DNA of 64,000 nucleotides from Cyclospora cayetanensis (Eukaryota > Apicomplexa > Conoidasida > Eucoccidiorida > Eimeriidae): positions 124,001 through 188,000 of the forward strand of contig NW_020312336.1 of assembly GCF_002999335.1 (NCBI RefSeq), read 5' to 3'. Numbering within the stretch: the first letter of the stretch is position 1; every line of letters begins with the position of its first letter. Positions 36,821 through 46,634 of the stretch are shown here, piece after piece. The notes under the pieces are model-generated. The model made no database searches. It was not told the origin of the DNA and saw only the letters and a list, made by a program, of their open reading frames with translations. A program made the translations under genes and the position numbers.

Positions 36821-39422
36821 TCAGTCATCGAGGGCCTCCAGCTCCTCCTGATGAAAGGTAGAGGCACACAAGTCAACAAACACACATGACTGATTGTTTG
36901 CTCCCCTCTTGTACTCACTTCGATCCCCATCTCTCTACATTCCTGCTCGGCCCTTCTGACCGCTAGCAGTGCAAGCACAGCAATCTGGGTTCAAAACCAG
37001 AGAAGTCGTGAGGCAATCTGAATGTTTATGCAGCATATTACATGACAGTGTCTCTTTTTAAAAAAAAAAATTGTATTTTTTCCATCTCTGCTTCTTGCAT
37101 TTCTTATTTTGCTAGCGGTCCTCCTCTCCCTGCTTTTAGATACTTACTGGCGTAAGGTCCTCCACGAAAAGCTCAGCCTTGATCGGCTGCGCGTCTTTCT
37201 CTGCCTTCGCCTTTGGCTCTGACTGAACCCCTTCACCGTCTGTCTCTTGCTCCTGTCGCTTGAGACTCTCCTTCCCCCCGCTGCTGCCTCCCTCCTCAGC
37301 ATCCTTCCCATCCTCTTGCAGAGCAACGACTCGCGCTGCTGCGTTCGCCTCATCAAGGGTTTCCTGATTTCTGCGCATCTGCAAACATTCCAAAAAGCAC
37401 TGGGGAAGCCATGCAACCCGGCAACGAACACAAGAACAACAACCCCTACGCCAACGGGTTCGTGCAGCCTTCCATTTGCCTTTTTTTCGCAAAGACAACA
37501 CACTCCCTTTCGGCGAACTGACCTCTTCTGCCCAATCCAGATCTTCCTCATAGTCCCTCTCATCAGCTGCGCCCTCACTGTCAACGAACAGAGACGGATT
37601 GAAAGAAAATAAGTCCTTCCCAGAGAGAAGCGGGCCTGTGCCAGCTGCCCCCTTTGCGGCCTTCTTAGCATCCTTCTGCTGCTGCTCCAACTCAGACAGC
37701 CGCTCAGCCTCCTTGCGAGCTTTCCAGGCGGCAAAAGTCTCCGCTGTTACGGGGGTGCCTCCTGGAGGCAGTGCTTGACGCTGCGAGACAAAGCCGCCGG
37801 CAGGGCAAGAAAACGCAATTCGCCTGCCAGCCGTGGGGCGACTACACAAGAAAGCGCATGCATGCCTCCATACAAAAGGACGACATGCAAGGACCAACAC
37901 GCCCATAGTACACCCCTTCAACATGCTCAGTGACAGACCTCTCTCTCGACCTTTTCCTCAATGGGCTCCTCCTCTTCCTCCGCGACCAGCTCCTCCCCTT
38001 CGCCTTTTAACACATAGCCTAAATCGTTAACCCGCACAAACACCCTCCATAGCTGCATAGCCTGCACTCCGCATATGCGGAGGGGCGGCCATGTCTGCAT
38101 GCTTGCATGCACCGAATTCCATGAGCCTAGATCCCAAACCTCAAAGTTCCCATCCCGCCTGCCACCTCTCCCTGGCGCGCTCCGCCTCTCTGTCCCTACA
38201 AATATGTGTACAGTATAGTTGATATGCGTGCAAACGCACAGACATGCAAAACATGGAGCCAGCCTACACCCTCTATCGTACCTTGTGGAAGGCAATGCCT
38301 GTATTTGCACGCGTCTCCTCCGTTAGGGCAGACCCAAAACCAGCCATATTGCTTTCGCTCTACTGCCTCCAAGAAATACTTGCATACAATCGCAGTTTCT
38401 GTATCAACGTCTTCTCCGCCACCCCCTCCCGGCCGAACATATCCATCTAGGCCCCAACACACAAGCACCACGCAGAAACCTTACGCCAATGATTCGCTTC
38501 CCCAGCCCAACTCCCATAATAATCATAACTATAGCCACAAATGCGAGCCAGAAAGGGTCTGACTTTGGGAATTTCGCGAATAAATTCAGGAGCGTACTCT
38601 GTTCCCGTTGATCAATATAGAGGTCTATCTTCTGTTCAAGTTTCGACTCCTTAGGATCGTATGTCCCCACAGTCGTTTCGCTCGCAACCTTCTTCACATT
38701 TTCCGTGCCTAAACGCGACAACACCACAAACTTCTCGAAGCTTCTGGTCGCCAAAGCTAAACCCGCGTGTAATTCACAGCTGCTGCACTGCAAACCTAGG
38801 CCATATGTATGTATGTATTTCTAGCCCCTCCCTCCAAATCCTCATCCCAATTGAGAGAAAGCAAGCAGCCGTGTGTGCCCCTTCTCACCCTTGAAAAGGG
38901 CCTGTAAAAGCAACTGCTGCTGGAGCTGCGCCTTCTTGAGCTGCTGCTCCTCCTTCTTCTTGGCAATCTCCTGAGCCTCTCCCCCCTTCTGGGGGCCCTT
39001 GACGGACTGCTGCACCGACTTGATGAACCTAAATTGCCATTAGACATACACCACCACCAAGGGAAACCTGCTTAACTCGGCGCTATATGGCCGCTACCAC
39101 CAAGGCCCGGGTCGTTTAATGTATATAGATGCATGCGGCGGCTCTTAGAGATGGGGCTGTACAGGCAGGAGATCCTGAAGAGTGGATGCACGTAATTTCT
39201 CTCGCTAAGCCTAAACGGAAAAGGAATGCGCTGCGAAAAATGCGCCCTTCCCCCCTCCTTCCCTTAATCGCTAAGCTCGGGATCCTACTTTTGTACGGCT
39301 TTGGATTTGTTCTTATTCTTCAGTCCAAAGGTCTTGTCCTCGATGACCTTCTGTTTTTCCTTCTCCAAGGCCTTCTGTTGCCCCCTCTCGCTCTTCGCAT
39401 CCTTCTTCTTTGCAGGCGGCAT
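36821..39422 (-). CDS. ZC3H15/DFRP1 (Tma46-type) CCCH zinc-finger protein
   Basis: This family binds and stabilises the GTPase DRG1 on ribosomes. The start is the ATG at 39422-39420. The N-terminus (MPPAKKK, then [15 protein letters not shown]) is the diagnostic opening of ZC3H15. An exon near 38,900-39,030 supplies the Lys/Gln-rich helix ([16 protein letters not shown]). The [10 protein letters not shown] linker lies near 38,600. The second CCCH finger ([20 protein letters not shown]...CKYRH) lies in the exon starting at 38282. Then come exons 38018-37939, 37780-37523 ([15 protein letters not shown], the family's conserved DRG-binding region), 37378-37148, 36984-36919 and a 27-base last exon 36847-36821 ending ELEALDD. 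These last junctions are phase-consistent. The first CCCH finger is hard to place in frame (see findings). Confidence 0.85.
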
Positions 39423-40258
39423 TCTCCAACGTGCTGTCTGCGTGCCTTTGAAATACGCTAACACGATGCCCAAGAGGCCCTCTTGTCCCTTGACAGCAGA
39501 GAGCGCGTCTCAAAGGACGAGCACGCGCTACTAGAGGAGTGAAAGAAAGGAACACTTCGCCGAGTCAGCTAACTTTGGGGAAAAATAGGACCTAGGGTTC
39601 AAACTGCATCCTCTTAGGTCCCCTCGCAGACTGCTTCACCGACTTCCGTGGATATCCCGGATTTTTGCACCTCAGGCTGAGCCCTCTGCCCCGAACCCCA
39701 GACGCACACTAAAAAAAGAAGCAGCAAGGTCGGTCGATCTGCTGGCTTTTAGAACGGGCTCTCAGAGCCCTGCAGAAAGGGTTACAGGATCTAGGACTCG
39801 CATAAAACGATACATACCTGGTCCTTCCGCCCCTCCCCCACGCAAGTGAAAGCAGAAGGAAAGCTTTCCAGTAGCAAGTGGCCAGCACGAAGGGTCTGTG
39901 CTCCACAGGCTTTCAGGCTGAAATGTGCAGACGCAGGCGCTCTAGAGGGGCCCACAGCCCCGTAGGGGGCTGTAGTATTCCAGCCCCAAGAGTGAAACGA
40001 CTCCAAGCCCTGTGCACGCTTTTCGCATGATCCAAAACTTGAAATTCAGAAACCGATGAGCCAGAAACACGATTTTTCGCGCATTTCTGCTGTACCTGTC
40101 GAGGTTCCAACCGGGTTACCTGCCTCCTTAGCCCTACCTGCCTTCGCAGATGCCACTTTGAGCGCATGAGAAATCGATGACAACTCGGGATGCCTGTTGC
40201 ACACTGCGTCTTCCTCCTCAGTACCGTCAAGGACACGAAGTGACGAGTCACGGGAGGG
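39423..40258. other. Divergent intergenic region
   Basis: About 840 bases lie between the ZC3H15 start (minus strand) and the next plus-strand gene, so both promoters should lie here. Small frames on either strand lack support. No promoter element can be named from sequence alone. Confidence 0.4.
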
Positions 40259-40321
40259 GTGTTTAGAGTCCTCGTGCAGCACTCTCCCTGCACCAGCCAC
40301 AGCTTTGCTACCCCGTCTGAT

Positions 40322-41618
40322 ATGACCGGACGGAATTACGTGCTTCAGCGTGCCGCTGTCGTTGCTTCTCTGTCAGCTCAGGCTTCCTGCGCCTGCGCTA
40401 ACAGAGAAGCATCCCGAGGGATGATAGCAGCGGCAGCAACAACATCGAGCCGCTTCGCTCCGCGTGTTCGCTTCCAGGGAAGGCATGCTGTCCCGCCGCT
40501 CGAGGTGCAACTTGCATCTGCCTTCTCAGAAACGCGAACGCTAGTGAAACTTGCCACTGCTTCAGCGGCGAGGACGTGGAGGGGCTTTGCCAGTGCAGCG
40601 GCAGCAATAACACACTCGCCAGAAGATGAAAGGCCGCAAGCGAGCCGCCGACGGCAAAATCGCGCTGAGCAGCGCCCCCGTAAGAACGCCGCGGTAGCAC
40701 ATCTGGAGGAATCAGCGAATTCAGAATCAGAATCTGTGCCAGATGCGTCACAGGCGGCCGGGAGCGAAACACCATCCCCCGCTGGAGCAGACAAGCAACA
40801 GCAACAGCAGAAAACGCCAGCTGCGCCAGAAGCTACAGCAGAAGGAAAGCGGCAAAAGCAGCAGGCTCGGAAGCTGGAAGCGACCTCTGCGCGCTCAAAG
40901 AAGCAGGTGGAATCACTACAGTCAAAAAGCGTGCCTGGAGGAGCTGCTGGGGCAAGCGTGTCGGGTGCACCTGTCAGCAAAGAAGGTGAGGACAGTTTTA
41001 AGAAGGGAGCTGCTGTCGAAAGTTCCCCCCTCTCTCCAGAAGCACCTAGAGACGCGGCAACACAGGCAGGAAGTAATGCGTCAGAAGCACGGCCACTAGG
41101 GCGTGTATCCGTTTATGATAGCTTTTGCGCGATGTCGGAAGCCACAGCAGAGCCGTCCTTGAAAGAGGCTCTCGGACGGTTTGTAGAAGCAGCAAGAGAA
41201 CAGAGTCGGCGCACGGGGGCCCTTGCGTGGAGCACCTTCCAGGGGTGGCCACCAAGGTCTAGAATTAGAGTCGGAGACGAGCACTCCAAGGTAAGAAAGA
41301 GGAAGGTTCTAGAGAGGCGTTTTCTTGCGCAAGTATGTCTGCACGGGAGCGTTGAGAGGGGGGTGGTGCCTCCATATACGTGGGGCTTCATGTGCGCGTG
41401 CGTTCGGACTATGATGTCTGCATGTGCAGTTTGGCCCTTTGGGAAGGGAGGTCTTCCTCTTTAACCGGCAATTGGCGGGAGGTGTTTTAGAGCCGTGCCT
41501 TGCGATTAGCTGTGACAAGCGCTGTGTGCTACTGCTGAACGAGGCAGAGTTTAAGGCGCTTGTCAGTCTGCTGCCCTGGATCAAGCAGGAGCTCGCAGAA
41601 ACGAAAAAGCTGCTCTGA
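40322..41618 (+). CDS. Probable organellar protein with PC4/Whirly-like C-terminus, two exons
   Basis: Exon 1 runs from the ATG at 40322 (a longer frame opens at 40259) to 41290. The donor is AAG|GTAAGA, and the intron ends in a TGCAG acceptor before about 41428 with matching phase 0. The stop is at 41616-41618. The first 100 residues are rich in Ala, Arg and Ser with almost no acidic residues, as in mitochondrial presequences. The middle is a low-complexity Lys/Gln/Ser region. The last 60 residues (FGPLGREVFLFNRQL, then CLAISCDKRCVLLLNEAEF and an amphipathic helix) have the strand-strand-strand-helix order of the PC4/Whirly single-stranded nucleic-acid-binding fold. That assignment is by pattern only and could be wrong. 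The gene model itself is stronger than the function. Confidence 0.55.
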
Positions 41619-42913
41619 GGCATTTGCGACAAGGGCAGCTTTTTTGTTGCTGTCTCCGGACTGCATGTCGCCTTGTCCTTGTGGCTGCCTTTGGCGCAGT
41701 AGGAGGAAACCGTAGACTGCGCCACAGCACGTAGCGCGAAACCTTCTAGAGGGTGCGTGGGTTTGGGGAAGTGGTTAACTGCAGAGGTTTAGACGTTGTC
41801 TGCCTGCTCCCATTTAGAGTGCCTTTCGGCGTTGCTTTTGACGGAATTCGCGGGGGAACTGTGAATGCGGCAGCGTATTGTTAAAGCCACCAAGCTTTCT
41901 TTTAGCGCGGAAGAAGGCGCTTTAGGCAAGACGAGGAGGGGTGCGTGAATGGGGGGCAAGAACACGGATTTTTTGAGCCAAGAGCAGCGGGAGATTTTAG
42001 GTGGGGGGGACGTAGAAAGAATACGAAACGCAGAGGAGGTTTGACTTATTATTAGCAACAGCGGGGGGAGTTAGGACGGAGAAGAGGGGGAAACAAGAGG
42101 CCACAACCAATAAAAGATCGGAGTACATAGGCAGTGAGAATGCTTTTCTCAATGCAGCTGCATTGAGAAAAGCACGCACGCTTTGCCTAGGGCGACCTCG
42201 GAGTTCCCTGAGATGGTCCCTTCCAATCGGCTATATGTTTGAGTGCTTCTACATGAAATCCCTCTTTCGTTTGGCGTCCGTTAGGCCCTATATTCCGCTC
42301 CACCGAGCCACGATTTTGCGATTTCAATTTCACCTGCCTCCCTGCTGAGTGCCTCTCTCTAAGTAAGTGGCAGTGGCGCGCGGCGTGTGTGCGCACTGCC
42401 TTCTCCGAACGTATTGCTGCCCGCCTGCCTATTTCTATTTCTCTCTGTCCCTGCGTGCCCGTTCGTCACTGCCCCCCTTCCCTCGTCTTTCGCTCCGGAG
42501 CGGGAGAAGAAGAGGCCCCCAGTGTCTTATGCGTGCTGTTGGGCACCGACATAACGGTTACTCCTGACGTCTCCCCCTGTTTTCCGCGGCCCAGCAAGCG
42601 CCATAATACAGAAAAACGCCAATTATCTCCAGAAGCTAGGAACCAGAGCGCCTACACGGCCAGCCCTCGACGTGCTGTACTGCACACGCTCCATGGACGG
42701 CTTGGCTTCCGTTTCGAGGGCCTGCACAGCGCACTGACTTCTTGTTCTTCTCAGCTCGGCTTGTGCGACCAGGAGTCTAGGATTTCGGAATATTGTATCA
42801 CAGAAACTGGGGCTCTATGGACAGGCTCTACGCAAGAGCCAGTTCGTAGATCGGGACCAAGGAGCCGGCAACCTGTGCTCCTTCCAGGTGTCTTGCAGAC
42901 GCAGTTTGCACTC
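41619..42913. other. Intergenic region with a perfect palindrome
   Basis: About 1.3 kb lies between two plus-strand genes. It is open in the PEX19 frame from 42,389 but contains no family-like residues before 42,914, so that part is probably 5' UTR. A perfect 34-base palindrome lies at 42,141-42,174. No other feature is seen. Confidence 0.5.
42141..42174. repeat. Perfect 34-bp palindrome
   Basis: Each 17-base half-site begins TGCTTTTCTCAATGCAG and the other half is its exact reverse complement, with no spacer. It lies 740 bases upstream of the PEX19-like start codon. Confidence 0.95.
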
Positions 42914-44254
42914 ATGGAGACCTCCAGCAGCACGGGCTTTGACCTCGACGGCCTGATTGCTTCAACATTGGATGATTTAGGCCAGCAGGAGTCAGGGCAG
43001 GAGCGACCTAAGCAGCAGCACCACCCCCTCCACCACAGCCAGCTCGAAGAGCATGCTGCGCACGTGGATCATGCAGTAGCAGCAGCAAAAGCGGCAGTGT
43101 CTGCAGCAACAGCGGCGGCGCTGGACACCAGAAGTCCATTAGCGCGAACGGAAGGCAGAGACGTGCCGAAGGAAGGGGAAGCACCGGCAGACACGACGGC
43201 CGACCCTCTCAGCTTCTGCCTGAAGGGCTTAGAGCGCGAACTGCAGCATCTTAGAGAATCTTCGAACCCTCCACCACCAGCTGTCGATCTAACAACATCA
43301 TTAGGAGCAGGAGGGCCCCCCGCAACCGCAGGGACGGATGACACTGCAGGGCTCTTCAGTTTGCTGCATACACTGACTTCCGTGCTGCAGGGAATCGACA
43401 AAGATCCTGCTTCCTCTTCCGGAACTCGCAAGGAGGCGGCACCACAGGCAGCTTCAGGCCTTGCTGCACTTGCTGCAGCGCTGCACAACGTAGGATGTGA
43501 GACTCCTCCCTTATGCACCCTTGCGGAGCCGCTACAGCAAGTGCTGAAGTTTTACGAGCCTTGGATTCAGGAGCAGCAGCAACAGGAGGCACCAACGGTT
43601 TCCGCTGAGGATCTACAGCGCTACCAGCGGCAGGTTGCTGTCTACAAACGCATTGTACGCCTATGTGCTGAGCAGCGGCAGCAAAGCCCGCAAACAGAAG
43701 CAACAGAGTCTGTTGCAGCAACAGCAGCAACGTGGCAGCAGTTGCTTGAGGTCCAGCAGCTGTTAGAAGAGGCCTGCACTCTCGGTGATCTACCCCCCGA
43801 AGTGCAGCAGCAGCTCAACGCTGCAGAAGAGGCAGCAACAGCAGCCTCTGCTGGCACACCCTCATCTTCGGTTTCGTCGTCTGCCTCAAAGGCAGCGCCT
43901 ACACAGTCAAACCTCCAGCAGCAGCCGTCTAACTTGGCTGCATCTAGGGCTGACGCGAGTAGCATGCAGCAGCACAGCTGCAACAGCGAGGGCAGCACTA
44001 ACAAGGATGACAGCACCGGAAGCAATGAGCTTTCGGAATTCTTAGGCTTTGTGGGGGCCTTGCAGTCTGCTGCTGCAGCGGAAGGTATCGACCTGCTGGA
44101 TCCTACGTTGTTGGAGCATGTTATGAAGGGGGAGGAGGCCGATCCACGCATCACCACTCTGCTGAACAATGTTGAGCAGCAGCAACAGGCTCAGCAGCAG
44201 CAGAAAAGACCAATGGATCTTAAAGAAGCCGAGCAGAGGTGCAGACAGCAATAG
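42914..44254 (+). CDS. PEX19: PEX19-like peroxisomal membrane-protein import receptor
   Basis: PEX19 is a cytosolic chaperone that delivers membrane proteins to PEX3 on peroxisomes. The predicted product has 446 residues against about 300 in the human protein. The start at 42914 is chosen because the PEX3-binding helix follows at once: FDLDGLIASTLDDL matches the family's acidic 'DLDELLDSALDDF' pattern (residues 9-22). The C-terminal cargo-binding helical domain is recognisable at about residues 205-310: EPLQQVLKFYEPWIQE, then DLQRYQRQVAVYKRIVRLCAEQ, then a Leu-rich helix ending LGDLPPEV, equivalent to 'PPKEL'. About 130 residues follow, partly Ser/Gln-rich, and the protein ends CRQQ, a Cys at the CaaX position but without aliphatic residues. 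The gene appears single-exon. The match is motif-based, and a Gln-rich unrelated protein is the alternative. Confidence 0.7.
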   Translation: METSSSTGFDLDGLIASTLDDLGQQESGQERPKQQHHPLHHSQLEEHAAHVDHAVAAAKAAVSAATAAALDTRSPLARTEGRDVPKEGEAPADTTADPLSFCLKGLERELQHLRESSNPPPPAVDLTTSLGAGGPPATAGTDDTAGLFSLLHTLTSVLQGIDKDPASSSGTRKEAAPQAASGLAALAAALHNVGCETPPLCTLAEPLQQVLKFYEPWIQEQQQQEAPTVSAEDLQRYQRQVAVYKRIVRLCAEQRQQSPQTEATESVAATAATWQQLLEVQQLLEEACTLGDLPPEVQQQLNAAEEAATAASAGTPSSSVSSSASKAAPTQSNLQQQPSNLAASRADASSMQQHSCNSEGSTNKDDSTGSNELSEFLGFVGALQSAAAAEGIDLLDPTLLEHVMKGEEADPRITTLLNNVEQQQQAQQQQKRPMDLKEAEQRCRQQ

Positions 44255-44800
44255 CTGCTGCGGATGCTGCCGTAGGTGGCTGGAGAGAGACGCAACTGTG
44301 CCACTACTTCCTGCACTGCTAGCTTAGCGTTTTAGGGGTCTCACACAGTTGTACGTTTCACAACTACGCAACCAAGTGCAGCAGCAGCCGCCCGTGCGGG
44401 GCGCGCATTTCAGAGTTTGTTGCTGTAGTAGCCTCTCGGCACGCCACACGCGCGTCTACTACACAAGTCCTCTATTTTTCCCCGTAAAGGCGGGGAGGGA
44501 ACGGGGAGACTGGAGTGCCACTTACCACTGTTCGGACACATGCAATTAATTGCTGCTGCTGCACGGTACCCATAGCACGTGAACCTCCGCGGCCGCAACG
44601 CTACTAACTGCGGCACCTGTTACTTCGACACACAGCATCAGCAATCCCTGCAGTGCTCCGTGCGGTAGATTGTAAGCAATGACTAGGTGACATATCCAAT
44701 CGAATTCGGATAGCTGTAGCGCTCTCTACGTCTTCTGAGTTGCCGGAGGCAGATGCACGGTTCCTGGGTACATCGTATGGACGCAACTTGCGGCAGTTCG
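44255..44800. other. Convergent 3' flanks, nothing recognised
   Basis: About 550 bases lie between the stop codons of the PEX19-like gene (plus) and the next minus-strand gene. Short frames are present, but none shows coding character. Confidence 0.5.
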
Positions 44801-46628
44801 CTAGTGATGCCACCAGGTGCCATCTGCTTCCATCACAGTGACTTGCTCCAGCTCCTCAAGGCTACCAACGGCGGCGGTAGCAACGGCCCTCAGAGTTGGC
44901 ACTGCAGCGGGGAGCATCCACGTGCGGGTTCCGAAGGCTATGAAGTGCGGGTTGTTGGAAAAGTCTCTTTGGTTTGGGAGCTTGGGAATATAGACTACGA
45001 AGCGCAATATCTGCTGTTGCGGCAGCTGCATCGCGTCTGGAACGAGCGGCTGGTGCCTTTCGTGATGCTTTTGTGCTCCCCGCAGTGCAAACTCCGGCGA
45101 CGACCGTCTCTTGAAGTTCGCTTGTTGGGACTGCCAGTCGAACACGCCCCACAGCTGTAGCAGCTGTAGAGACAGCTCATAGGTCTTGTGTCCCCTCCGC
45201 CTGTGCCCTTGGTAGGAGCGGCAGACGGCCCTGTTGAACAGCAGTTGCTCTATGTCGTCTGGCATTGGCTGTACAGCGGCGTGCCTGCAGAAGGCATCGG
45301 GCAGCGGTAGCACAAGCAATGTGGCGAACCTGTTCCGCTTCGACCCCCCACCCCAACTTTAGCCGCCAATGACGCAGCGCAGCCACGCAAGCGGCAGCCA
45401 TAAAATAACGCAAGCACCCTCAGCAGCAGCCTCAACAACAGCAACAGCAGGCGCTTACTGGTTCAGCGGAGCAAGCTCGACCGGGAGCCTGTGCGGAAGC
45501 AGGGCCACGGGAGTATCCGCTGCATCTGCTTCGACTGCAGCTGCCGCCGATTGTGGAAAGGTTATCACTGACGCGAGTGCTGCCTGCTGCAGCAGCTCTG
45601 TTGCCGAAACAGATGTCTTGAATTCATCGCTGACCCCTGCGGCGCTGCGTGGAGAGATCGCCATGTCACCGGTTAGCGTGCTAAACACGGCAACCCGCCG
45701 GAAATGAGGCAGTAGCGAGCCGTCGCGTTGCGTTTCTGCCGCTGCTAAGGAGCAGAGTAGAAGCGCAGGATCATGGTGAATGTACACGAATTTGCTGGCC
45801 CCTCCCCAGGCGAGTAGCGTGGGTGCAGGCATGTCAGGCCTCAGTAGCCGGTGAGCCATCTCTGCTGTCGAAACGGCTGCCGTTATCGTAGGCCCCAAGT
45901 GTTCAGCTGCTTCAGGTAGGCGGGGAACTAACCGCACGCCAGCGAGTGCAGGCACAGTAAACGTTGCTGAGGTCAGAGAAAAGAAAGGAGAGCGTAGTAG
46001 ACGCTGCAGCTTCTCCGTTGCTTCGCCCGCTGCCGCTGCTGGTGCCCCCTGCAGCAATGACAGTCCATGCAAGCACCGCAACAGACACTCAACGACGCTC
46101 TCAGAAATATGGGGCAGCCGAAGCACCAGTTCCAGCGACCCTATCAGCATATATAGCGCGGTTGACAGAAGACGATATGTATAAATAAATATATATATAT
46201 TTATATTCGCAGCAAACGCAACGGGTAACGAAATGTAGCAGCCACAGCGAGAGGGTCACCTGTCCCTTCCAGATTCGGTCGTCTGTGGCTAGGAGAGCGC
46301 GTGCGATGATAGAGCCGTGGCATGCCGAGTGCAGATAAATGTGGACTCTCTTGCAGCCTTTGAAGAATCCGGTGCCCTGCAGCATCGGCGCAGAGGTATT
46401 TGCCTCTGCCGGGTCTAAATTTGTTGCTTCGGCAGGGACTGGTTCCGTATTCGAGGCGAGAGCTTGGGAGAGAAGGGACGCAACTTCACGGATCTGGGTG
46501 TAAAGACACCCAGATAGCTGCGACGCTTGTGGTGTCATCAGTAGGAGTTTGAAAAACTGCGGCATCATCGAATCCAAGGCGCACAACACGCAATCACCGT
46601 GAGACGTCCGTTGAGGCGACAAAGGCAT
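44801..46628 (-). CDS. Unrecognised three-exon protein
   Basis: No family recognised. Exons in coding order are about 46628-46260 (donor CAG|GTGACC), 46140-45459 and 45284-44801. The junction between exons 2 and 3 (CA|GTAAGC to CTGCAG) is phase-matched. The first junction is not (phase 0 meets phase 1), so exon 1 or its donor is misplaced, or two genes are present. The product is Leu-rich and predicted helical. Exon 1 contains CKRVHIYLHSACHGSIIARA. Exon 2 contains a strand-like FVYIHHDPALLLCSLAAAE. Exon 3 has a basic helical stretch (FNRAVCRSYQGHRRRGHKTY) and ends WWHH. There is no signal peptide or membrane segment. Intron 1 contains a TA-rich microsatellite near 46,180-46,205. Confidence 0.45.
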
Positions 46629-46634
46629 GCTTAC

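Noticed and set aside
44801..46628. RAP-domain or FASTK-type RNA-binding protein
   Set aside because: It was considered because the product is helical and Leu-rich, but the diagnostic RAP-domain residues near the C-terminus are absent.
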